Shown piece by piece: positions 11,090 to 22,500 of a stretch of 64,000 nt of DNA. The DNA comes from Diphasiastrum complanatum (lineage: Eukaryota; Streptophyta; Lycopodiopsida; Lycopodiales; Lycopodiaceae): the NCBI GenBank assembly GCA_029204225.1, contig CM055109.1:34794496-34858495 (forward strand). The letters are read 5' to 3'. A program made the translations under genes and the position numbers. How positions within the stretch are numbered: position 1 is the stretch's first letter; the number at the start of each line of letters is the position of its first letter. The notes beneath the pieces were generated by a model. That model was not told where the DNA came from, made no database searches, and worked only from the letters and a program-made list of their open reading frames with translations.

Positions 11090-12300
11090 TGTGGGGATCT
11101 TGTAATCTGCGCATTCTTGCATGGGACTCCTGAGGAACTGCAGAAGCTCAATCAATTTTGCAGGCAATTGGGTGCTTAGAAACACTCAATTTGGCGCTGG
11201 ATCCTGGAGATTTCTCGGATTGCTTATCACTGATGAAGCTGAAGTTTACTGTGGAACTGGTCCATCTGACCAGAATAGATTTGATGTTGAGCTGACCATT
11301 GCTCAGCTTCTCTTATTGATTTGGGCAATAACCGCACTGCTAAACGATCAATATACTCTGTAGGATTGGATTCCAGAACTGGTTGGGAAAACTGAACTCT
11401 GTGCCTGCATAAACTAGATTTCCACGAAAAACAAATTTAGTCACAATGGTTTACTTAAACAAGCCGGATTTGGAGCTGCCAAGTGCAGAGAACGTGGAAG
11501 AGGAGCTTGCAAGTTTGCTGATGAAGCAGACAAGCAATACTGTGCTTGATTCAGGTGAGCGCCGTCTCAATGAGCTTGGCTACCGGCAGGAGTTGCGTCG
11601 GGAAATGGTAATTTCTCGAAGAATTACTGCCAACTAGCTACCTGTTCTGTCTCTACCTTTTAAGACTAATCTTGGCACGATGGTTCATCATGCACCTCTT
11701 TGCACGATATCCTTGAAAGTTCTTTGGCTCTTGAAAAGTTATAGATATGTTGATCTTCAATTATGAGAAATCTGTTTGAGGTACAGGAAATGCAAATTGA
11801 AGATATCTCCATAAGTTTACTCCTCAAAAAATAAGTGATAGCTGGCAATAGATTAGAAGAAGTGGTAAATGATTGTTCATCCTGACAATAAATATTAAAG
11901 GAAAATAGGTTTACAACTCGTTCAATGCTGGAGATTTATCTAAAACTTAATGATGAAGATTTGTTTGAGCAAATTTTTTAAAGGAAAATACTGTCCTAGA
12001 TCAAAAGAACTTTTTGAAAGTGGTCCATATACTAGGCAAGTGAGTTTCTGAACTATAAGCTTTAAGTATTGTACAAGAATCCAATGCTATCGAGGGTGGT
12101 TTCACATAAAAGGGAGGCAAGTGGGAGAATTAAAAAATACTTTCCTCTTATTGGTTGAGTCTACCTTAATTGATGTCTCAACCTTGTACACAAGGGGGAC
12201 TTGAAATTCGTTTTATCTTAGTATGCACGAAGGAGCAATCCATTTTGAAAATTACCCTCATATTCTTGTTGAGTTTTTGGTACAAACCCTTCATGTCATA
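11090..12300 (+). repeat. downstream copy of duplicated permease 5' region
   Basis: Counterpart of 5250-6150, containing the presumed 5' UTR, exon 1 of the working gene and the start of intron 1. The pair shows an old partial tandem duplication limited to the gene's 5' end. Confidence 0.8.
11446..11607 (+). CDS. BAT1: permease exon 1
   Basis: 54 codons: a variable acidic N terminus, then the conserved cytosolic 'GERRLNELGYRQELRRE' block. The donor is ATG|GTAATT, phase 0. The next exon starts 1564 bp on. Confidence 0.9.
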
Positions 12301-14719
12301 AAAACATGTGGTTAGCTTGGAATCTCACTCCATTCGGACCACCCTACTAGTGTACAACTTTTAAATTGTATCAATATGAAAAAAGAGGTCATAAAATCAG
12401 GTATTAAAGGTTTTTTTTGGGGGGCATGAAACTGTTCCTAATAGGTATGGTGTACCTAATAGGTACAGTTGTGTTCCTGAAAAAGAATGGAACTATACAA
12501 AAAAAAAAGGAAATCCGTTCCGGAGAAACAGTACCGTACACCCGTTCCTATCCAAAAATGTTAGGAACGGGTATCTATGGTTGTGAACACAACCATCATG
12601 GATGTGGCTTTGGACTAGGCGAGCAAAAGTGCAGTACCACAACAATTGCTGCCTTTGAGGCTCTTATATTGAAACTATCTTGGTTTTTGAGAAAACAAGT
12701 TCTTGTAACCCAAAGTGCATACCCTTTTGTATCTATGGCCTAACCATGAAAGGCGTTTGCAACTATAATTTATGGATGGTTGCAGCTACGGAGGAGCACA
12801 TTTCCTTTTATAAGCCAACTTCCAAGTCTCCAACATGCAGAGTTTATCCTGATTGAATTAAATGGTTATAATGCCTGTGATGACTTAGATGTGCAAGGCA
12901 ATTTTGTGAATAATTAATGTTGATGATATCTTCTACAAGAAAGTTTCTTCTTGGGATTTTTTTGGCTTCTTTTTTGTTGGATGTTGGCTGCAGAAACTGT
13001 GCGAGCTATTTTGCTATTGATTGTTTTCTATTGTTGAATAATGCAAATGTGATTCAAATTTGAAGATGAAAAGCCGCTAAGGTTGCTAAGAAGAAGACCA
13101 AACTGCATTGAGATGCGGGAGGGACATTGCAACAATTCTTTTAATTATGCATGTATGACTTATGTTTGCAGACACTCTTCAAAACTTTGGCAATCTCTTT
13201 TTCGACAATGACATTGTTTACTGGCATCACACCCCTCTATGGTCCAAGTCTTCAATATGGAGGTCCGGCACCTCTTGTTTGGGGCTGGGTTGTCACTTCG
13301 TTCTTTACATGGTTTGTGGGTATTGCAATGGCTGAGATATGCTCGTCTTTCCCGGTGAGTTCTGCTTCCTTGAGTGCTTTGAAGATTTTTATTTCAAACA
13401 TTGGAATGTTTTTAATTAGAAGATCCATATCATGATAATTTACGAGTGGTTGTATCAAATTACAATATATGAATAATCTGGCTCCTGATTTTAAAGCCAA
13501 ATACTCCATCCCAAGAATCTGTTAAGTATGTTCCATTGTCTGCAAAGTATCCAGTATTTAAGATACGTACTACTGTTTTGCATGTTACTTTTACTTTTCA
13601 CATCCCCTGCCCAAAACTTAAGAGGCAATCACTGGACATGGTAGTCCATCCAAAGGATCTGTTAATTATGTTCCTCTATCTGCAAAATATCCACTATTTA
13701 AGATACGTACTACTGTTTTGCATGTTACTTTTACCTTTCACATCTGATGTAGTGAACTAAATGTAGTAAAGAACAGCACGGAGATCAAGAAAGCACAGCC
13801 TGATTAGAATGCATCTGACAGTAGTGATGCTCACCCATGATCCACCTGTCGCTGTATATTATGATTTGTTATGCGTATATTGACGGTGAGGATCACCCAT
13901 GATCTTCCTTCTCTTGGAGGGCTATCATTATGAACAAACATCACAGTCTATAAATCAAGTTCAAGTGTGAACAAATTGCGTGCTTGGAAGCTGCTAAATA
14001 AGAATTTCAGATTCTTTAAGTCCTTAAACTTGTCTTAGAGATAGCTGTGGTTCTGCCAAGCCTGTAAAGATTGTGTTGCAATTTTCCAAAAATTGTTGTT
14101 CAATAGATCTATCTGTACTGCATTCTTATTCCTTCTGGATTTCGGTGAAAATATGTTGGTCATCAAAATAGTCAGACGAAGTTTATGATTTATGCTTTGC
14201 GATTTGTTAACCAAGAAAATAGAAACGTCAAGTTAGAGCATCATATTGAAACGCACGTCAAGTTTGCCCTTTTGTCAAAAAGCTTGAGCAATATTTTCCT
14301 TACTACCATAAGCTACAGTAGTAGCAAAAGACTAAATCTCCTGTTTTTCTGTTGTGTTTTTATATTTGTAATTGCAGACAACTGGCTCACTGTACTTCTG
14401 GGCTGCACACTTGGCTGGTCCTAAGTTTGGGCCATTTGCGTCTTGGTTGTGTGCTTGGCTGGAGGCAATTGGCCTTATTGCAGGCATTGGAACACAGGTG
14501 TGTGAAGGAAGCCTTCAGGCGATATCTTTGATAACCCTTTTAACTAATTGATTACTCTAACTTTGATTTATCTGCTCAAATACACTTAGCATTAGTAACG
14601 TTCTCAAAATATTCTGCAGTATTTCAAACAGTCCCTTTAACTTCATGGACTCTTAATGATGCAGAGTGTATTGGTAATTGTTACCTTGCAACCTGATAAA
14701 CTAGTAGCCCATGAGATAA

Positions 14720-14759
<40 letters not shown>

Positions 14760-16522
14760 AAATCGGCCAGGGGAAGAAGATGATGGACCTTCTCTTTAGC
14801 TCCTCGTCGTGATCATTTTGGCAAAAATTCCTCTCACGGGCACCTCCACCCCAGATCACAGATCTTAGCACATGGGTAACCTATGCCACATCGTTGTACA
14901 CTGTTCCTGACACCCCTCCACTTCCTACACATCCCTACACATGTACTTCTGATATATTCTCTCCAGCCATAGTAGAAGAGGCCATTGACCGATTAAATCT
15001 ACATAAGGCCAAGGATATTGATGATCTAGAAGCTGAACTTTTGAAGCAAGCTGCTGACATTCTCTCACCCTTCCTCTCTCTCCTCTTTAACCGCTCTATC
15101 ACATCTGGTTTCCCCTCACCCTGGTCCACAAACCTTATCCATCCTATCCATAAAGGCGGTGATCCCATGAAAGCCGACAACTATCGTACCATCATGATCA
15201 GTCACCTCTTTGCCAAGGTTTATGGTTCTATTCTTCAGTCAGAGATCAGTACAGAGATGGATACCCGAGCACTGCATGCCATAGGTCAGGCAGGTTTCAG
15301 ACCAGGATATACCACATCAGATCATATTTTCACCCTGAGATCCATCATTGAGGAAGCTAAGGCCAGGAGAGAGCATGTATATTGCTGCTTTGTGGATTTC
15401 CGCAAGGCCTTTGACTCTGTGCCTCGACATCTACTGATACAGAGACTTCGGGACCGTGGCCTCCAAGAGGATATCATACAGGCAGTTGTGGCATTGTACA
15501 GACGAGTTATTGGTCGTATCCGAGTATTAGGAGTTGTATCACCAGAGATAGAGAGTACCATTGGGGTTAAGCAGGGATGTCCTCTCTCTCCTACACTCTT
15601 TGGTTTATATATAGACGAGCTTGAGCAGGTTATACAGACAGAGGGAGGTGAGGGATGCACATTGGGTGACCTCGTTATCGCTATCCTATTATATGCTGAT
15701 GATGTGGTTTTGCTTTCGAGGATGAGGGAAGGTTTGCAGTGGCATCTTGACACGCTTCACTCTTTTTGTACTCAGTGGGGATTATCAGTGAATGTGGCCA
15801 AAACCAAAGCCAGTTAGCCATTGAGACTGGTAGATACAGGGGCATCCCGAGAGACGCGCGGATTTGTAGTATGTGTGACCTACATGATATAGAGGATGAG
15901 TTTCATTATCTCTTTAGATGCCCAACCTACTATGAGATTCGAGGGAGATACTACTGCTTGTTTCGAGACCATCCACTTGCACTCTCTGCCTTGATATCGT
16001 ATGAGGACTCTAGATGTGTTGCGTTGATGATCCGGGAGATGATAGACCTGCGTATGGCGAGTCTTGACGCTGACACCTCTCCCCTGATACAGCTGAGCAT
16101 ACAGGAGTGTCTACCCCGTCGGAGACAGAGGCAGGAGAGTAGTGACTCTGATGGATAGGCTGAGATTCCAGATGCCACCATACATAGACGGCAGAGACAG
16201 TGTCGTCGACCAGAGAGACAGCCACAGGCCACAGCCTGCAACTTCACGACAGCGTAGACACCGATCATCTACTCGACAACAGAGAGACGCAGCTCACACA
16301 GAGACAGTGCCACAACATACTTTACATCATTGTTTCACAGCAGAGAGACATCTATGATGCTTGACTCTCCTTGTGCATAGCACTGTTTCGTGTTTTATTG
16401 TAATCTTGTTTCTTTTAGGTGGTTGAGCTTTCACGCTCCCACCGGGCACACTTGACATGTACCTTTTTTTCAGTCCTATGTACCTTAGGGTATTCCATGG
16501 ACATTAATGAAGATTTTTCTTT

Positions 16523-16590
<68 letters not shown>

Positions 16591-19500
16591 CCCACTGCTT
16601 TATTTAGTTTTCCTTGCCAATTCTGCTGAGCCTTCTTTAGTCTCAAGCATTCAAGTTTCCTTCTTGTGCCACTAAATATCACTTATAGTCAGATTCTCAC
16701 TTCCAACAGAGAAGACTACATACCCAGAAAAGTCCAGAATTCTGCCTGTCTAAGGTCACCATGTTGCTGTAGACGCTGAGAAAATCAACAACATTCTCAC
16801 TTTGATCAGATTTTGAGGAAGTTAGGCAGAAAATGTCGCAACTGCTATCCTTAGGACCTAGGTGAAAGCTTTTTATCTCAAAATACAAAGTACCTGACAT
16901 ATACAGATTGGACTTCTTTTTATAGTGCTATATGGCTTAAACTCTACATACCGTTCCAAAGGCTTGGGAAGGAGCTTGGGATTGAGAAAGGTCCTCATAG
17001 ATGATAATAGCTATTAGTGTTGTCTTGGGAGTAGGAGTTTTCACAGAATGAGAAGAGGTAAGTATGACTCAGACATGTTTGTAGTTAAAGCAAGAGCGTA
17101 TGTGAGCACTTGACACCAACAATTTTTGATCTAAGAGCATTAGGTTAAGCTGTGAAAGCCTAATGTAGGGACAGTCCTAGCGGCAAGAAGATTGATTTGA
17201 AACTCGTATGAATCTGTATGTATCTAAGCTTGCTATGCTGAGGGGCTAGGCCCTGGTGCAACCCTTTACCAATTGTCTAGTCGGTTTTAATCTTCATCCA
17301 TTGTTTATCCAGTTATGCGGATTTTCCCGTGTGTTTACACAGTCTACAGAATTACAAGTGTTTTTACACAGTCTGCAGAATTACACGGAGTTTACGATAG
17401 TGTTGCATTTTTCGCCTGACAGAAATCTCGTGTAAAATCACAGTGTCGCATTTTTCGCTTTTTCCAAAGAGCCTCAAATGTTAAGGAAATGACTTTGGCA
17501 AAGTGTGGGGCAACCCTAAATGAGATTTAAGGGCACCTTCGCCTTTTTCGCATTTTTTTGTGAAAAAATTGTGGCTGTTTTAGTTCATTTCTGCAGAGCT
17601 ACAGTTTTGGTTCATTTATGCAGACACAACGTATACGACCAATTTCACCGCTTATCAACAATCAATGAGAAGGACCGGATGGATGCCAGCGGATCACCAG
17701 CCAATTGGCGATCGCAAATGACGACCCAATTTTTTGGTATAAATAGCTGTTCATATTCATACAGATTAATTTATCGAAAATCAGAATTATCAGAAGCGTT
17801 TGATAGTTAGCTCTCTCTGTCGAGCCTGCGAGCTTGAACACTCTTGAGCATTCTAGCTCACTTCTTAGAGTTGTTTTAGAGATTGCTATTGCGCGACTGC
17901 TCATCAACATTGCGCATTAATTCAGACTTTCATTTTTAGCCACTCAAAGATAGCATAGAGTACACGGCTTCAATACGCAACTTATTGTACTCATTTACTT
18001 CTGTTTCGTTTTGAATCAATACTATTCTTTATTGCGTTCAGTTTCGTCTCAGAATGTATGCGTTTCTGTATTTGTTCGCGACTAATTATTTGTCTGATAA
18101 TCTTCAATGCTTAATTGTTTGGCTACGTAATCACTGTAGTACTGACAATTTCAAAGTTAGTTACTATAAGTTCAAACGTGATTTTTATCACTATTGTCTT
18201 GTTTGAAATTGATAGGCGTAGTCATGCATTGGAAAGATGAAGATAGTTTATTCCGCCATGCACGAAAGGTTTTCTTTCTAGACACACGAATTATTTTTAT
18301 TCGTTTCTTTTTGAGCTAGACCTATCTTCTGCATGCCACTTTCCGACACATATGATCATGGTAACAGGTCCCATGCTATCCTCAAATATCCTGGTAACTC
18401 TAAAGTCGTCATTGTCAAGGGCATGGACACACAGTTGGTCAGTAACAACTTGAATTTCATGTTGTCCTAACATTGAAATTCCCAGTAAGAAAGACATATC
18501 CATGTTTTGGATATCTGACAACATCTAAGGAGAGATCAATGTAAGTAGATCCAAGGCCCTCAACAAAGGAAGAGGATTCTGGAGGAGAGTAACTTGCAGA
18601 AACAAAGAGGTCTCCATCCAAATGAATACCCTGTCCATCAATGTGGATCCAAATATATTGTGCGTGCTCATCATGTCTGATGAATTCGATGGTCGAGTGG
18701 AGAGACTCCTTGCATAAACAAGTGACGCCACCAGAACGACACCCGCTTGCTGATCGAGTCACAGGTCGATATGTCAAATCCCATCTGTATTTTGGGAAAG
18801 TAGGCAATCCTCTCTCTAGACTCTCATGAGTCTCCATAAAAAACGGTAAATCTCGTCCTGTAATGAAATTCGTCTGGTCACGAACAGTGAATGATGAGTG
18901 GATACCATTACAATTCCACACACCAAGGGGCCGCCGAGATAGGGGCCCTGCTCCCTTTCCCGGCGGCCCCAACTTCTTATTTACTGGAATTCATAGGAAT
19001 AGTGCCAATGTAACGGTATTGACCATTTCTATAGATAACACGTCTAGCTGTCAATTTGGCTTCCTGGAAGGCCTTATGTCTCTCCTCAACTTGTATGTAC
19101 GTAAGGTCATGATCTATATAGATTTGAGAGCCCTTTAACTTGGTTCTATAGCGTAAGGCATCTTGCCGACTCTCTAAGGATCTGAATCGGATAATTAAGG
19201 TAGTACTATCTCTCGTCGTCCTCCAAGCCGAATCCAGATCTTTAGTGTAATGTCCAAGTGTAGTGTCAAGGATGGGTGTGGCTTCCGCAAGAGCATTTTG
19301 AGTGTCCGCAATGCCCCTTACTCTAATATTGAGAGCCTTTGGTTCTCCAGATTTCTCTTCTGAAAGGGTGCTGAGATAACTGAAGTGATGGGAGCAGTTG
19401 GTTTACTTCCTTTTAGAGAACCATCGCCCAAGAGAGAGCTTTCTCTTTCTGCTTCTCAATCTTGTCTTCTAGTTCCTTGAACTTAATGGACGATTTGGGT

Positions 19501-22500
19501 GTAGCAAGTATGGGTTGGGCTTTGAGCTCCAGTCGTAATGTATCCACCTCTTTCTGCAATTTGTGATTAACCTCCTGAGATGGGACATTTCGAGGTGAAC
19601 CTTGTGTAATTCTGTCTGCATTTCTTGGAAATCTTGCTTTGTAGGAGTATTTGGTTCTTGGGAAGAAGCATAGGAGGTATTAGGAGCTGTAGAAGAAGGG
19701 GAGGACGATGGAGAGGAAGAAGAAGAAGAAGAAGAAAAGGAGGGGCGGGGGTGGTAGCATCATCATCATCATCATCATCAGGAGGGGCAATGATGATAGA
19801 AGAAGGGGAAGAAGAAAAAGAAGAGGAAGAAGGAGCACGAGGGGGTGGGTGTCTCTTCACATTACATCTAGTCTAGTTATTACAAGTCATTTTCTATATG
19901 TGAACGAATGGTTTTTAACAACTTACACTGGCCTGTCACTTATTCTAGTATTCAAGTCATATTTCAAGTACACTTAATAGCATAAACAGGATATTTTCCT
20001 TATGCCAATAATGTTAGCATCAAACTATTTATCAAACTATTTAACAATTTTCTAGTATTTAATCAAGAGTTGTGTCCTCAATGTAGCTTGATGAATCTAA
20101 GATATGATTATTACTTACTTCCTTGCAGGCTTATGCTGGGTCGCAAACATTGCAGAGCATTATTTTACTTAGCACAGGAACAGCCAAAGATGGACGTGGA
20201 TATTTTGCACCACGTGGAGTTTTCTTGGCTATGTACATAGCGCTTACCTTGATATGGGCCATTCTAAATACCTTTGCTTTGAATGTTATTGCGGTCATAG
20301 ATGTCGTATCAATGTATTGGCAGGTAAATTTGAGTTGCTGTTTAAAAGTTTAACCTATGGCACAATGGATGATTGTTCATGTATACTTGATTGACTACCT
20401 GTGTGTCAAATCTAGTTCTATAGAGCAGGAACGCCATATAGAAGGAATGGAAATTGGCTTCACTGAAACTTGTTATATTACTCTTGCCCATTTAGTCAAA
20501 GCTTTAAAAATTCTGTGATATTCAAATAATTACTAGGTTGTATATTTTAACAAAAGTTACATTCTCAAATGGAAGCAGGTGATTGGAGGCGCAGTCATTG
20601 TAATTCTTCTTCCACTTGTTGCACCAACAACTCAGCCAGCATCTTATGTCTTTGGCCATTTTGAGACTTCGCCTGGCTTGACTGGAATTCATAGCCAAGC
20701 ATATGCTGTTGTTCTTTCTTTGCTTGTTAGTCAATACTCCCTATATGGGTATGATGCTGCTGCCCATCTGACTGAGGAAACGAAAGGAGCAGACAAAAAT
20801 GGCCCCATTGCTATTCTATCCAGCATAGGCCTAATCACAGTCTTTGGATGGGCCTATGTGCTTGCTCTTACCTTCAGCATTCAGGTAAGCTAGAAAAAAC
20901 TGCAGTTATAATGACAAGGTTTAAATAGTGAGTAACATTTTTGCAGCTTTCTTTTTTGGCTGGTACTAACATAATTTGAAACTAAGTTGTCTAAGATCTC
21001 TAAAGAAAAACATAGCAGATTGCAAAATGATGCAAAGCAGTTGCCTATAGGGTATACCTGTCAAAATAAAGGCAAAGCTATCTACAATGTTTTCTTCACA
21101 GTACCAGAAAATGGTGTCGACCTAAAGTTAAAGTAGCAATCCTAATAATTCACTTGCCATGCCTTGTGAGGCTATGCTCAATCACTCACCACGAACTTAT
21201 ATTTCGCTAGTCAAGTTCAGTATGATATAAAAATTCAGGTTCAGCAGATTTGAGTCACAGGCCTGCTAACACCCAAAGGAAAATCACTCAATGTAGTGTT
21301 TTGAGATGTGAGCTACCTTTTCCTTGCAAGATTTTGAAGAGCACGGCAACTGTATGCTAGCTCCATTTTTGCTGAGACTTGAAGATACCTCTATTTTATA
21401 TTTGGCCCTTCCTCTGTTGCACCTGGAATGAGGAAGACCTTTAGTAACTAACTTAAATGTTGGCAGGAGATGTGCATGTGGGTGTAAGAAATGGTTGTGA
21501 TAGTTGATCGTGTCAAATTGTGAAGATGCATACTAGAAATGGAAAAGATTTGGTCTTAGGTGCATTCATCTTGATATTTGGACACATCTTATATGTGAAC
21601 GATTGGATGGCAGAAGTTTGGAATTCTAGAAATCTACACGAGCTATCTGCTATTGTTTCTGTGAATGCGCAGTCTGACTATCCAATAAGCTGAATGTTTT
21701 TCACTTGTAAAGTGGAAGCACCCCCCATTCTACTTGCAACGTGGTGGAAGTTTCCAGTCTAAATTTCTTCTATACAAGTTATGTCAAATTAGTGTCTGTG
21801 AAGTTCTGTTGCTCCGGCTGAGGAAAAGTAACATTATATTTTCATGAATAAGTCCTCTATGATGGTGCAAACTCATGGCAGGATCCAAAGTATTTGTTCG
21901 ACACAGGAAACGAAACGGCAGGCAGCTTTGCAACTGCACAAATTTTATATGATGCATTTCATGGTCGCTACCACAGCGGCACGGGAGCAATTATTATTCT
22001 TGTCGTAATTTGGGGATCATTCTTCTTTGGAGGCCTTTCTATCACCACCAGTGCTGCTCGTGTTGTAAGTTTTCCTTTGTTGGTAACTGTCTACTTACTA
22101 TTTGCAGCTTCACAATTCTGTCCCACCAGTGCGCCAATACAGCAAGATCAAAACCTCCAAATGTATTGCAACGGAAGATATTAATTATCAGAGAAAGAAC
22201 AATACAGTGGCCTGCAAATCAGGCAATCACATTCAGAAAGGCATAAATTCAGGATCCTCATTCAATAAATCTAGACCTGTGTAAAATCCTAAGCCTACTT
22301 GAAAAGTAGATTGAATGCAACCTGAAATTCCTGAACTCTGCAGCTAGCAAGGCATGAGTGCAAAACAGGAAGGAATGAAAGAGATTGCAAATAGATGGAA
22401 AAGCAAATAGGGGCTGAACAGGAGGAAAAAAAGTGCAACAATTTAGAGTTCAGAAGTTAAGCAGATAGAAGTTGTTCCTACCTTGCCTCCTACATTATCC

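Larger units (their letters stand above)
14760..16480 (+). mobile_element. LINE 3' half in permease intron 3
   Basis: It carries the RT domain and the terminal Cys-His module of a non-LTR retrotransposon, in the same orientation as the host gene. It is truncated at the 5' end and has an internal deletion. (CT)n/(TC)n arrays lie at both sides (14724-14758 and 16526-16588). No clear target-site duplication or poly(A) tail is visible. Confidence 0.85.
18320..19880 (-). mobile_element. LINE 5' half in permease intron 3, antisense to the gene
   Basis: Reading the minus strand from about 19870: an ORF1 protein followed directly by the start of ORF2 (apurinic-type endonuclease). It stops before the RT. 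This is the reverse of normal LINE truncation, where the 5' end is lost, so a later deletion or rearrangement is likely. It could be the other half of the same family as 14760-16480, now inverted; that is inference. Confidence 0.75.

Noticed and set aside
10680-11151. Overlapping frames on both strands upstream of exon 1
   Set aside because: They fall in the presumed promoter/5' UTR region with T- and GAGCG-rich low complexity; no family match.
12417-12743. 108-codon plus-strand frame in permease intron 1
   Set aside because: It lies in an A-rich patch with inverted 'gttcctaatagg'-type blocks, probably a small repeat; no protein-like pattern.
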